Positions 8,794-18,307 are shown, numbered from the stretch's first letter. The stretch: DNA of 64,000 nucleotides from Polyangia bacterium (GCA_030426145.1 JAUHZF010000002.1:30901-94900), one strand, 5' to 3'. Notes: generated by a model not told the origin, from the sequence alone. A program made the numbers and translations.

Positions 8794-8823
8794 ACTATAG
8801 GGAGCGCGTCCAAAGGGGGCCAA
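8794..8823 (-). promoter_or_regulatory. Candidate promoter of the lipoprotein-LysM operon
   Basis: On the minus strand TTGGCC (8818-8823) and TATAGT (8794-8799, five of six to TATAAT) are 18 bp apart, about 13 bp upstream of the lipoprotein ATG. It lies in the 62-bp gap shared with the divergent ruvA. Confidence 0.4.
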
Positions 8824-8843
8824 ATCCGCTACGGTGCGAAGCC

Positions 8844-9467
8844 GTGATCGGACGACTACGAGGCATCCCCGAGGGCGATCCCCTCAGCGGCGACTGGGTC
8901 CTGGACGTGAACGGGGTGGGGTACGAGGTCACCACCCCCATCGGAACCCTGGGACGGCTGACCCCCGATGACGACGGCCGGGTGACCCTTCACGTGCACA
9001 CCAACGTGCGCGAAGACGCCTTCGAGCTCTACGGCTTCGCGTCCGCGATGGAGCGTTCGGCCTTCCGCACCCTCATCAGCATCAACAAGGTGGGGCCCAA
9101 GCTGGCCCTCAACGTGCTGAGCGCGATCAGCGTGGAGGAGCTCATGGTGGCCGTCGAGCGCCAGCACGCGGCCGCCCTCACCCGCATCCCAGGGGTGGGC
9201 AAGAAGACGGCCGAGCGCATGCTGCTCGAGCTGTCCGACAAGCTCCCCGCTCTCGGCATCGCGGCCATGGGCGGGGGTGCGCCCCTTCCCCGCACCGCAG
9301 CGGCGCCGGTGCGGACCGTCACCGGGCCTGGCTCGGTGGTCGTCGACGCGCTGGTGAGGATGGGCTTCAAGCCCGCCGCCGCCGAGCGCGCGGTGGCCGG
9401 GCTCGACGATCTCGACCGGCCTCTCGCCGACCTGATCCGGGAGGCTCTGGCCATTCTGTCGAGCTGA
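8844..9467 (+). CDS. ruvA: Holliday junction branch-migration protein RuvA
   Basis: A 207-residue protein starting at GTG (IGRLRGI). It contains the N-terminal OB-fold, the central helix-hairpin-helix pair (KVGPKLALNVLS and RIPGVGKKTAERML) that grips the junction, and the C-terminal three-helix domain (VVDALVRMGFKPAAAERAV) that contacts RuvB. Length matches the family. No ruvB or ruvC is adjacent, unlike the common ruvCAB order. The frame extends far upstream, but that part runs antisense through the lipoprotein gene and is not coding. Confidence 0.97.
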   Translation: MIGRLRGIPEGDPLSGDWVLDVNGVGYEVTTPIGTLGRLTPDDDGRVTLHVHTNVREDAFELYGFASAMERSAFRTLISINKVGPKLALNVLSAISVEELMVAVERQHAAALTRIPGVGKKTAERMLLELSDKLPALGIAAMGGGAPLPRTAAAPVRTVTGPGSVVVDALVRMGFKPAAAERAVAGLDDLDRPLADLIREALAILSS

Positions 9468-9560
9468 CCCTCATGGTTGTGGTCCGCGCGCCGGGATTGC
9501 CCCATACTCCGGGGTCCGGACCGTCGTTGCGCTGCCTGGCCCGACGGTTCCACTTCCAAC

Positions 9561-10319
9561 ATGGCTGGCAGTGGTACGACAGAAGCTGTGATCTGTACCC
9601 GTTGCGGATCCCCCAACGAGCCCACCCACAAGTTCTGCTCCTCATGCGGAAACGGGCTACACGACGGGGGCCCCAATCCACACGAAGCCGAGGCGTCCGC
9701 CCGGCTCATCGCTCTCAACCCCGACGGCTCCGAAGGGGCCGCGATTCCGCTCCATGGCAAGACGACCGTGGGCCGGGCGAACGGCGGGCTGTTCGCGCAG
9801 GACCTGTTCCTGTCGCCGCGCCACGCGTCGTTCATGCCGGGCCAAGGCCAGGTCGTGGTCGAGGATGAGCGTTCGCTGAACGGCATCTATCGACGCATCC
9901 CGGCCGATCAGCGCTTTCCTCTCGATCAGGGCCAGATGTTCCGCATCGGCCAGGAGCTGATCCGCTTCGAGGAGGTCATGGCCTCGATGCCCGACGAGCA
10001 GGGCGTCGAGTACATGGGGGCGCCCATCGAGGGCTACGTGGGGCGCATCACCATGGTGCTGGGCCGCGGGACCTACGGCACGGCCTTTCCGATTCCCGAG
10101 ACGGGGCTCAACCTCGGTCGCGAGCGGGGCGAGGTGCTCTTTGCCGACGACGGCTACGTTTCGGGCCTGCACTGCCGCCTCAGCTTCGACGCCGGGCAGG
10201 TCTACTTGACCGACCTGGGTAGCTCGAACGGCACCTTCGTTCGCATCCGCGGCAGCGAGACCTGCCGCAACGGTGAGATCCTCCTGATGGGGCAGCAGCT
10301 GTTCCGGATCGCCATGTGA
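9561..10319 (+). CDS. Zinc-ribbon protein with two FHA domains
   Basis: A 252-residue cytosolic protein. Residues about 11-30 form a zinc ribbon (CTRCGSPN, then FCSSCG). An FHA fold at about 50-110 has VGRANGG and SPRHASF. A second FHA at about 175-245 has LGRERGEVLF, SGLHCRLSF and the hallmark LTDLGSSNGTF. FHA domains bind phosphothreonine peptides, so this is a plausible reader of the Ser/Thr kinases encoded elsewhere in the window. The ATG at 9561 is chosen; a GTG nine codons later is also possible. The stop overlaps the start of the Nudix gene (TGATG). Confidence 0.9.
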   Translation: MAGSGTTEAVICTRCGSPNEPTHKFCSSCGNGLHDGGPNPHEAEASARLIALNPDGSEGAAIPLHGKTTVGRANGGLFAQDLFLSPRHASFMPGQGQVVVEDERSLNGIYRRIPADQRFPLDQGQMFRIGQELIRFEEVMASMPDEQGVEYMGAPIEGYVGRITMVLGRGTYGTAFPIPETGLNLGRERGEVLFADDGYVSGLHCRLSFDAGQVYLTDLGSSNGTFVRIRGSETCRNGEILLMGQQLFRIAM

Positions 10320-10729
10320 TGAACAACAGCGCGGCCGACAAGCCAACCATCCGCGTCGTGGCCGCGGTCATCGCCGAAGGTGGTCGCTATCTCATCACCC
10401 AGCGTCGGCCCCAGGCCGCACTGCCTCTGCTGTGGGAGTTTCCGGGGGGCCGGGTCGAGGACGGGGAGAGCGACGCCGATGCCCTGCGACGTGAGATCCA
10501 GCACCGCCTCGGCGTCGACGTGACGCCGGGGGAGCTCATCAGCTTCGTGACCCACCCCTATGCCAGCTACGACGTGGACCTATTCCTCTACAGCTGCAGC
10601 CTCGAGGGGGGCACGCCAGAGGCGAAGAACGTGCACGCCTTCACCTGGGCCACGAGTCGCGAGTTCACGCAGTACGACTTCACGCCGGCCGACGAGTCGA
10701 GCATGAGCAAGCTCCTCGGCATCGAGTAG
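10319..10729 (+). CDS. Nudix-fold protein with altered catalytic box
   Basis: A 136-residue MutT-like domain (VVAAVIAEGGRYLITQRR, then WEFPGGRVEDGES). The Nudix box should read G-x5-E-x7-REUxEExGU. Here the second half is REIQHRLGV, so the two glutamates that bind the catalytic metal are His-Arg. The first G-x5-E and the RE pair are intact. Hydrolysis is therefore doubtful and a nucleotide-sensing role is possible. The gene is translationally coupled to the FHA gene through TGATG; a GTG one codon earlier (10316) is an alternative start. Confidence 0.85.
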   Translation: MNNSAADKPTIRVVAAVIAEGGRYLITQRRPQAALPLLWEFPGGRVEDGESDADALRREIQHRLGVDVTPGELISFVTHPYASYDVDLFLYSCSLEGGTPEAKNVHAFTWATSREFTQYDFTPADESSMSKLLGIE

Positions 10730-10784
10730 CGGCCCAGAGGGGTGTCGTCGCGGCCGGTTTGCGTATACTGGACCGTCTGGGACG

Positions 10785-11597
10785 ATGCGAAGGACCACCG
10801 GACATACCGCGATGACGCTGCTCGGCGCAGCTTCTCTCGCTCTTCTCTTCGGTGCCTGCGCCTTTCCCGAGTTCGAGTTCGACCCCCTCGGACCAGGCTC
10901 CGTCAGCTCGACCTCCTCGTCCACCGGCGGAATGTCCGGCGTGGGCGGCATGACGACCACCTCCACCGGGGGTGGCATGGGCGGCTCGCTGCCGACCACG
11001 TGCACGCTGTTCAGCACCGGGGAGTGTGGAGCTGGGCGCAAGTGCAGCATCGTCAATCCCACCACGGGTGAGGCCGGGTGCGTCGATGCTGGCGACCACC
11101 CGCCGTGGTCACGATGCAGCGTCGATACCGACTGCGGCGAGGGCTACTACTGCCCGGATGGCGGCGACACCTGCCACCTCATCTGCAGCGGGAAGGCCGA
11201 CTGCAACGACCCTGCACGCGAGTGCGCCGTCGCGACCCACGACGGGTCGCCGATTCCCGGCTTCGGACTCTGCACCGCCAACTGCCATCCCACGATGGGC
11301 ACGCCGTGTAACAACAGCCGCGGCGCGGTGAACTGTGTGCCGACGAGCGTGGGCAATACGTCGGGACTGCTCGACTGTGCCGCCTCCGACGGGAAGATGT
11401 TCGACCAACCGTGCGCCACCTCGCGCGAATGCGGTCTGGGACTCGTGTGCCTCGTCAGCACGAGCGCGTGCACCTTCTGGTGTGCGCCGCCCGACAACTC
11501 ATCGAACGGGATCTGCCCCGTCTCGGCCGAGTTCTGCACCCCGACCAACCCCGACGTCACGCACGAGATGGTCACCTACGGCGTCTGCGCCCAATGA
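10785..11597 (+). CDS. Cysteine-rich lipoprotein
   Basis: A 270-residue lipoprotein (hydrophobic core, LLFGACAF lipobox). A Ser/Thr/Gly/Met linker of about 45 residues follows, then about 200 residues with some 20 cysteines in spaced pairs (DTDCGEGYYC, DTCHLICSGKADC, SRECGLGLVC). This pattern is common among exported Myxococcota proteins with EGF-like or Dickkopf-like disulfide knots. No enzymatic motif is present. The gene follows the Nudix gene after 55 bp and converges on the PEGA-type gene 10 bp away. The first ATG is used; an ATG nine codons later also gives a good signal. Confidence 0.75.
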   Translation: MRRTTGHTAMTLLGAASLALLFGACAFPEFEFDPLGPGSVSSTSSSTGGMSGVGGMTTTSTGGGMGGSLPTTCTLFSTGECGAGRKCSIVNPTTGEAGCVDAGDHPPWSRCSVDTDCGEGYYCPDGGDTCHLICSGKADCNDPARECAVATHDGSPIPGFGLCTANCHPTMGTPCNNSRGAVNCVPTSVGNTSGLLDCAASDGKMFDQPCATSRECGLGLVCLVSTSACTFWCAPPDNSSNGICPVSAEFCTPTNPDVTHEMVTYGVCAQ

Positions 11598-11607
11598 CGA
11601 CGTACGC

Positions 11608-12642
11608 TCAGTCGAAGCGCACGCGCAGCTGAGCGCCGCCGTCGGCGAAAGGCGCGAGCGAGACGTTCCCACCCGTGGCCGGCTGGTCCTTCTCGGGCTC
11701 CCAGAGCACGAACCAGAGCACGGCTCCGGTCGCGATGAGTCCCGCGCCGACACCGAAGCTCACCTTGCTCCCGAGGTCGAAGCTGCGCGCTTCGTCGACC
11801 AGCGGCTCGTCGTCGGGGTTGCAGCCCGTGAATCCGTCTGCGCAGCGAACCTGGCTGATGCGGCTGTTGCGGAGGCCCCACAGAGCGCCTCCCACGACGA
11901 TGCCGGCCACACCGGCTCCGGCCACGACGTAGGCCGGCCACTGCCCCACCCCCGGCTCGGGCGGCGGTGGCGGCGGCGGAGGGTCGGGCTTGACCGGCCA
12001 CGGCTCGGGCTTGGGGTCGGGTGGCTCCGGGTCGTCGATCTGGAGCTCGACGCTCTCGGTCTCGGCCTCGGCCACGGTGATGTCGAGCGCCTGCGTGACC
12101 TCGCCATCGCGACGCACCTCGATACGGTGGTCGCCCGGGTCGACCGGGATGAGGGTGCCGGCGAGGGCCAAGGAGACGGGGGCCCCGTCGATGAAGACCT
12201 TGGAGGTGCGGACCTTGCCCTCCACGGTGAGCTTCAGGGTCGGCACCTTGGCCCGCAGCTTCTCGGCCCGGGGCGGTGCCGCTTCGGCCACGTCTTTGCC
12301 CTTCTCGCCGAGCTTGAGGGCTTCTTGCGCCGCCAGCTCGAAGCCGTTGATGGCGTCGACCCAGCGCCCCACGTTCTCCTGACACAGAGCGATGTGGAAC
12401 CGCACCTGCGGTGTCATCTTCACCTTGCCCACGCGCTCGAGCCGGCTGAGCGCCTCCTCCCACTCGCCCTCGGTCTCGAGGTCCTTGGCCTCCTTGAAGA
12501 GCTGTCGGGCCGCGGCGAGCTCTTCTTTCGTGGCCTCGCGCTTGGGGGCAGGGGTGGTTGGGGCCTCGTCCTGGGCCACGGCCGGCACGCTCAGCGTCAA
12601 CGAGACGCCGAGCAAAGCCGCGGTGAGCCAGGGGGATGACAT
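11608..12642 (-). CDS. PEGA-like envelope protein with TPR region
   Basis: A 344-residue exported protein with a signal peptide cleaved near PAVAQ. Helical TPR-like repeats occupy about residues 38-115. A beta PEGA-like segment follows (VFIDGAPV, then IPVDPGDHRIEVRRDGE), then a Pro-rich spacer with a run of prolines. Two hydrophobic segments (about 235-258 and 290-312) flank a short Cys-containing loop. The same C-terminal layout occurs in the gene at 54828-55802, so the two are paralogues. It lies 33 bp downstream of coaX on the same strand. Function is unknown; this architecture is widespread in Polyangia. Confidence 0.78.
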   Translation of the reverse strand: MSSPWLTAALLGVSLTLSVPAVAQDEAPTTPAPKREATKEELAAARQLFKEAKDLETEGEWEEALSRLERVGKVKMTPQVRFHIALCQENVGRWVDAINGFELAAQEALKLGEKGKDVAEAAPPRAEKLRAKVPTLKLTVEGKVRTSKVFIDGAPVSLALAGTLIPVDPGDHRIEVRRDGEVTQALDITVAEAETESVELQIDDPEPPDPKPEPWPVKPDPPPPPPPPEPGVGQWPAYVVAGAGVAGIVVGGALWGLRNSRISQVRCADGFTGCNPDDEPLVDEARSFDLGSKVSFGVGAGLIATGAVLWFVLWEPEKDQPATGGNVSLAPFADGGAQLRVRFD

Positions 12643-12675
12643 CGTTCGAGCCTACCTCAGTTCGGGGTGACCGGG

Positions 12676-13464
<789 letters not shown>

Positions 13465-13583
13465 GGTACCCCTCCTCAGATTTGCTCCTAGCGCCCAGGA
13501 CCCAGTCCCTTGCGCGGGAACCCCTCCCTATAGAGCTCGCCCCCGGTCGACACAATAGAGGTCGTGTTGGGCGCTCCCGGCAA

Positions 13584-14321
13584 ATGGTACTAACTTGGGT
13601 CGTTGTGAGCGACGACCCCTGGGCGAGCGCCGAAGCGCTGCAGACGGCCATGAAGGCGCTGCAGGGGCTCCTCCTCTCCTTGGAGCCACCTCAGCGCGAA
13701 GCCTTCCGGCGTCACTGGCTCTCGCGAGGTGGCACCCGTGACGACGTGCTGCGCGCGCGGGAGCTGCTCATGCGCATCCTCGCCGCCATGCAGACGGGCG
13801 ACCCGCGCCTCTGGGCCGAGCTCGCGCTCGCGCATGCCGCCCTCAGCCCCGCCGCGCCCCCCACGCCGAGCCCCGACACGGTGATGACCCCCGACGCCCG
13901 GGACTTCACCCTCCCCGCGGTGACGGAGTTTCGCCTCGCGCTCGACCTCGACGAAGCCGCGCCGGGCTCGGAAGACCCCCTCTCGAGCACAGTCGACGAG
14001 ACGGTTGCGCTCGGGGTCCTCTCGGTGCCGCATCTCGGGGTGGCCGATGCCCCCGCGCCACAAACCGGCACCCTCAAAGCCGGCTCGTCGCCGCACCCGG
14101 TGCTCGATCTCGAGAAGTACGCGGTGCTCTGCGCATGGACCGAGTTGCACCCCCAGCGACGAGCCGACCTCCACCGTCAGTACGGCCTCGCCGACGAAGC
14201 GGCCCGAACCCAGCTCGACCTGCAGTTCGCGGCGCGCTTCCGACAAGACCCCTCCTTGCGCGCAGCCTTCGACAATCGGCTCAAGATGCACCGGAAGTTC
14301 CTGGCCGCGACCCAGAAGTGA
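13584..14321 (+). CDS. Conserved-looking cytosolic protein, unknown
   Basis: A 245-residue protein without signal or membrane segments. The N-terminal ~90 residues are helical (ALQTAMKALQGLLLSLEPPQ and onward). A Pro/Asp-rich middle follows, then a compact C-terminal helical domain at about 175-245 (LEKYAVLCAWTELHPQRRAD and onward). I do not recognise the family. The start could be the ATG at 13584 or the GTG at 13605 (VSDDPW); neither has a strong ribosome-binding site. It is divergent from coaX (119-bp gap, no clear promoter) and 55 bp upstream of the glutaredoxin-fold lipoprotein. Confidence 0.6.
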   Translation: MVLTWVVVSDDPWASAEALQTAMKALQGLLLSLEPPQREAFRRHWLSRGGTRDDVLRARELLMRILAAMQTGDPRLWAELALAHAALSPAAPPTPSPDTVMTPDARDFTLPAVTEFRLALDLDEAAPGSEDPLSSTVDETVALGVLSVPHLGVADAPAPQTGTLKAGSSPHPVLDLEKYAVLCAWTELHPQRRADLHRQYGLADEAARTQLDLQFAARFRQDPSLRAAFDNRLKMHRKFLAATQK

Positions 14322-14376
14322 ACCCCGGGCCGGGACTGGCCTCGCGCTCAGTCTCGGTCCATGCTGCCGATCCGTG

Positions 14377-15105
14377 ATGCTCGCGCGCACACTCGCCCTG
14401 CTGATGGTCCTGACCGTCGCGCCCCTCGGGGGCTGCAAGGGAAACAAGGACCCCGATGCCTCGTCGGCCGACGAGCTGCCTCCACTGCAGCTCACCGACA
14501 CGACGCCCGATCTCCTCCTCACCTGGGTCGACGAACGCGGCGGCACCCACACCGAGACCGCCATCGCGGGGATACCTGGGGGAAGCCGACAGCAAGTGCG
14601 CGTCATCACCAAGGAGGCCGGTCACGGGGCCTTGTTCTACGTGGCCGATCTCGAGCAGAAAGGCGACGACGGCACCTACGTCGTGCGCACCATGAAGCGC
14701 ACCGAGTGGGAGCAGATCATCGCCGAGCGGCGCGCCGCCTACCGCGCCAAGCACGCGCCCAAGCCGCCCCCCGTAGCCACGGTCTCCCCCAAACCCGATG
14801 GTCCCGAGCCACCCAAGCCCGCCGACATCGCTGGGGTCGAGGTCGTCATCTACGGTGCATCGTGGTGCAAGCCGTGCCACGACGCCGCCGACTACCTCCG
14901 ACGCAAGGGGGTGCGGGTCACGGAGTACGACATCGAGAAGCAGCCACAGCGAGCGCGCGAGATGCAGAAGAAGCTTCGTGATGCCGGCATGACGGGAGGC
15001 TCCATCCCCGTCATCGACGTGGGTGGGATCGTCCTGCGCGGCTTCAACCCGAGTCGTCTCGATCGCGCCCTCGCCGAAGCCGGCAAGAGCGGCACCGACA
15101 TGTGA
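14377..15105 (+). CDS. Lipoprotein with C-terminal glutaredoxin-like domain
   Basis: A 242-residue protein with lipobox APLGGC. An N-terminal beta domain (about 30-110) resembles the DUF4124-type module that precedes glutaredoxins in some secreted proteins. A Pro/Lys linker follows, then a glutaredoxin fold (about 154-238) with the redox motif WCKPC at Cys164/Cys167 and GGSIPVIDVGG in place of the cis-Pro TVP loop. Its location outside the inner membrane is unusual for a glutaredoxin. It may act as a thiol oxidoreductase using a thioredoxin-like partner. A GTG directly precedes the chosen ATG. The next gene is a gamma-glutamylcyclotransferase homologue. Confidence 0.85.
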   Translation: MLARTLALLMVLTVAPLGGCKGNKDPDASSADELPPLQLTDTTPDLLLTWVDERGGTHTETAIAGIPGGSRQQVRVITKEAGHGALFYVADLEQKGDDGTYVVRTMKRTEWEQIIAERRAAYRAKHAPKPPPVATVSPKPDGPEPPKPADIAGVEVVIYGASWCKPCHDAADYLRRKGVRVTEYDIEKQPQRAREMQKKLRDAGMTGGSIPVIDVGGIVLRGFNPSRLDRALAEAGKSGTDM

Positions 15106-15109
15106 AGGC

Positions 15110-15155
15110 GCAGTGGTTGATGGCGCAGTGTGTGAAGCCCAGTGTGTGAAAACCA
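15110..15155 (+). repeat. Short direct repeats before GGCT-like gene
   Basis: The 50-bp gap contains two overlapping repeat pairs: GGCGCAGTG twice and CAGTGTGTGAA twice. The second pair ends just before the GTG start of the next gene. No conventional ribosome-binding site is visible. Confidence 0.5.
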
Positions 15156-15599
15156 GTGCCGCTGTACTTCGCCTTTGGCTCGAACCTGAGTCGCGCCCGT
15201 CTCGCCGCCCGCGTGCACATCGCGCGCGACCTCGGCTGCACGCTTCTGCCCGGATGGCACTTCACCTGCGACAAACACGGGTCGGACGAGAGCGCGAAAG
15301 CCAACCTCGTCCGCCGCGCGGGAGGTGAGGTCTGGGGCGTCACCTACGCCCTCTCCGACGAGGCCATCACGCAGCTCGACGTGTTCGAAGGCGGCTACGA
15401 ACGGGTCGAAGTCGAGGTGGTGGCGGGCACCTCGCGGCAGGCTGCCTTCACCTACGTGTCCGAGCACCGCAACCCCTCGCTTCTGCCGTTCGACTGGTAC
15501 AAGGCCCACATGGTGGATGGCGCCGTCGAACACCGCCTTCCGGAGTCGCACGTGGCGCTGCTGATGGGCCTCGAGAGTCGTCGCGATCCGCGGCGCTGA
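15156..15599 (+). CDS. Gamma-glutamylcyclotransferase-like protein
   Basis: A 147-residue GGCT/AIG2-fold protein starting at GTG. The N-terminal YFAFGSNLS is the substrate-binding loop of the family. The catalytic-type acidic residue lies in the LDVFEGGYERVEV segment. The fold cleaves gamma-glutamyl amino acids or gamma-glutamylamines to 5-oxoproline. It lies 50 bp downstream of the exported glutaredoxin-fold lipoprotein, which hints at thiol or glutathione-related metabolism, but substrate specificity cannot be read from the sequence. Confidence 0.85.
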   Translation: MPLYFAFGSNLSRARLAARVHIARDLGCTLLPGWHFTCDKHGSDESAKANLVRRAGGEVWGVTYALSDEAITQLDVFEGGYERVEVEVVAGTSRQAAFTYVSEHRNPSLLPFDWYKAHMVDGAVEHRLPESHVALLMGLESRRDPRR

Positions 15600-15710
15600 G
15601 GGCCGAATTCACCCCGTCGTGGTGGCTTCGAAAAAGCGCTCCTTCCGCCCCATTTTCGGCTCCCACGGTGTGGTAAGGTCCGCGAGCTTTACCGTCCGGA
15701 ATTCCAAATC

Positions 15711-17051
15711 ATGATCGACGTCCAGATGCCCCAGCTCGGTGAGTCCGTCGCCGAGGGAACCGTGACCCAATGGCATGTGAAGGTGGGCGACGCCGTCCGC
15801 CGCGAGCAGCCCCTCCTCGAGGTCGCTACCGACAAGGCCGACAGCGAAGTCCCGTCCCCCAGCGATGGCGTGGTGACCGAAATCCTCGTGGCCGAAGGCG
15901 ACGTGGTGCCCACCGGTGGCCTGCTCTGCAAGATCGACGAGAACGCCACCGCCGCTTCTGCCCCCGAGACCACCACCTCCAAGCCGGCCGCCCCCGAGGC
16001 GTCGTCTTCCGACGGTGGTCAAGCCATGGCTTCACCCTCGAACCGCAAGCTCGCGCGGGAGCAGGGCGTCGACTTGTCGACGGTGCAGGGCACCGGTGAC
16101 CGTGGTCGCATCACCCGCGACGACGTCGAGCGAGCCGCCCAGAACACGGTGGTCGGTCAGGGGCAGGTTCCCGTCTCCTCGGGCGCCGCATCGGCGCCGC
16201 CCGTACCGCGGGCCGCCGCTCCGGTCGCGACCCCGCGACCCGCTCCGGCGCCCAACACCGGAAACGCGGGCGACGTGGCCTCGTTGATGAACAGCGTGCC
16301 CATCCCCGGCGTGGGCTACCGCTCGTACAAGGTGCCGCCCTTCTCGCCCAAGGAGGGCGACGAGGTCATCCCCTTCTCGCGACGTCGTCGCATCACCGCC
16401 GACCACATGGTCTACTCCACCACCGTCTCGCCCCACGTGGTGACGGTGGCCGAGATCGACATCCACGCCACGTCGCAGCTGCGCGACCAGCACAAGCGGG
16501 CGTTCAAGGCCGAGGGTGTCTCGCTCACGTTCCTCACCTTCGTGGTCGCGGCCACGGTCAAGGCCCTGCGCGAGTTCCCGAAGCTCAACAGCCGCGTGCT
16601 CGACGACGCCTTCGTCCAGTTCAAGGACATCAACGTCGGCATCGCGGTCGATACGCCGAGCGGTCTCCTGGTCGCCAACATCAAGCAGACCGACCAGCTC
16701 TCGCTGCGCGGCATCGCGATGCAGATCACCGATCTCGCCAGCCGCGCCCGCGCCGGCAAGATCACGGCCGACGACTTGTCGGGCACGAGCTTCACCGTGA
16801 GCAACCCCGGTCGTAAGGGGAACCTCTTCGGCGGCGCGATCATCTCGCAACCCAACGTGGCCATCCTCCGCGTGGGCGAGATCAAGAAGCGCCCCGTCGT
16901 CGTCGAGAGCGCCGGCGGCGACGCCATCGCGATCCACCCCGTCATGTTCTCGGCGCTCTCCTACGACCATCGCGTCGTCGATGGCGTCGAGGCCAACGAG
17001 TTCCTGTGGCGCATCTCCGACATCCTCACCCGCGCTGAATTCGAGATCTGA
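15711..17051 (+). CDS. 2-oxo acid dehydrogenase E2 (dihydrolipoyl acyltransferase)
   Basis: A 446-residue E2. The lipoyl domain is at residues 1-76 with lipoyl-lysine Lys42 (EVATDKADSEV). An Ala/Pro linker leads to the peripheral-subunit-binding domain (NRKLAREQGVDL, then GDRGRITRDDV, about 107-140). A second Ala/Pro linker leads to the catalytic domain (about 215-446), ending with the active-site DHRVVDG. One lipoyl domain favours SucB- or BkdB-like E2s. The E1 and E3 partners are not in the window. The stop overlaps the glyA start (TGATG), an unusual pairing. Confidence 0.93.
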   Translation: MIDVQMPQLGESVAEGTVTQWHVKVGDAVRREQPLLEVATDKADSEVPSPSDGVVTEILVAEGDVVPTGGLLCKIDENATAASAPETTTSKPAAPEASSSDGGQAMASPSNRKLAREQGVDLSTVQGTGDRGRITRDDVERAAQNTVVGQGQVPVSSGAASAPPVPRAAAPVATPRPAPAPNTGNAGDVASLMNSVPIPGVGYRSYKVPPFSPKEGDEVIPFSRRRRITADHMVYSTTVSPHVVTVAEIDIHATSQLRDQHKRAFKAEGVSLTFLTFVVAATVKALREFPKLNSRVLDDAFVQFKDINVGIAVDTPSGLLVANIKQTDQLSLRGIAMQITDLASRARAGKITADDLSGTSFTVSNPGRKGNLFGGAIISQPNVAILRVGEIKKRPVVVESAGGDAIAIHPVMFSALSYDHRVVDGVEANEFLWRISDILTRAEFEI

Positions 17052-18307
17052 TGCCCACTCCCCACATCGACGCCGTCGACCCCGAGATCGCCTCCCTCAT
17101 CGCCTCCGAGGAGCGCCGCCAGGCCGACACCCTCCGCCTCATCGCCAGCGAGAACTACGCCTCCGCCGCCGTCATGGAGGCGACGGGTTCGGTGCTGACG
17201 AACAAGTACTCCGAGGGCTACGCCGGCAAGCGCTACTACCAGGGCCAGGAGCACATCGACGCCGTCGAGAAGCTCGCCATCAGCCGCCTCAAGGAGCTGT
17301 TCGGCGCCGACCACGTCAACGTTCAACCCTACTCGGGTAGCCCGGCCAACCTCGCCGTCTACCTCGCTTTCTGCAAGGCCGGCGACACCATCATGGGCAT
17401 GGGCCTTCCGTCGGGTGGCCACCTCACCCACGGCTGGAAGGTGAGCATCACCGGCAAGTACTTCAACGCCGTGCAGTACGGCGTGCGCAAAGACACGCAC
17501 CGCATCGACTTCGACCAGGTGCGCGACCTCGCCAAAGAGCACAAACCCAAGATCATCTTCTCGGGCGTGACCGCCTACCCCCGCACCGTCGAGTTCGGCA
17601 CCTTCCGCGAGATCGCCGACGAGGTCGGTGCGCTGCTCATCGCCGACATCGCCCACATCTCGGGCCTGGTCGCCGGCGGCGTGCACCCCACCCCCGTGGG
17701 CGTGGCCGACGTGGTCACGAGCACGACCCACAAGACGCTCCGCGGGCCTCGAGGCGGCATGATCATGTGCAAGGCCGAGCACGCCAAGGCCATGGACCGC
17801 GCCGTCTTCCCGGGTTTGCAGGGGGGTCCCCACAACCACACCACGGCCGCCCTCGCCGTCGCCGCCAAAGAGGCGCTGCAGCCCTCGTTCAAGAGCTACG
17901 CGGCGCAGGTGGTGGCCAACGCCAAGGCGCTCGCGGAGTCGCTCGCCGAGCGGGGCTTCACCATCATCACGGGCGGCACCGACAACCACATGGTCGTGGC
18001 CGACATGACGCCCAAGGGTCTGGGCGGGAAGCCCTACGCCGTCGCGCTCGAGAAGGCGGGGGTGGTCTGCAACTACAACTCGATCCCCTTCGACCCGCGC
18101 AAGCCCTTCGACCCGTCGGGCATCCGACTCGGGACCGCCGCGGTCACCTCACGCGGTCTGGTCGAAGCCGACATGAAGCAGCTCGCTTCGTGGATGGATG
18201 ATGTCGTAGGCAAGGTCGACGACGACGCTGCGCTCGCGAAGATCGCCGCCGACGTGAAGGCCCTCTGTGACGGCAAGCCGGCCCCCGGCCTACCCGTCGG
18301 CGACTGA
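17051..18307 (+). CDS. glyA: Serine hydroxymethyltransferase
   Basis: A 418-residue GlyA that interconverts serine and glycine and loads one-carbon units onto tetrahydrofolate. The PLP-binding lysine is Lys228 in STTHKTLRGPRGG. Other family marks are SENYAS near the N-terminus, EGYAGKRYYQG and GTDNHMV. Length and order match the family. It starts 1 bp into the stop of the E2 gene, so it is translated by re-initiation or coupling, and it is followed by a strong terminator hairpin. Confidence 0.98.
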   Translation: MPTPHIDAVDPEIASLIASEERRQADTLRLIASENYASAAVMEATGSVLTNKYSEGYAGKRYYQGQEHIDAVEKLAISRLKELFGADHVNVQPYSGSPANLAVYLAFCKAGDTIMGMGLPSGGHLTHGWKVSITGKYFNAVQYGVRKDTHRIDFDQVRDLAKEHKPKIIFSGVTAYPRTVEFGTFREIADEVGALLIADIAHISGLVAGGVHPTPVGVADVVTSTTHKTLRGPRGGMIMCKAEHAKAMDRAVFPGLQGGPHNHTTAALAVAAKEALQPSFKSYAAQVVANAKALAESLAERGFTIITGGTDNHMVVADMTPKGLGGKPYAVALEKAGVVCNYNSIPFDPRKPFDPSGIRLGTAAVTSRGLVEADMKQLASWMDDVVGKVDDDAALAKIAADVKALCDGKPAPGLPVGD

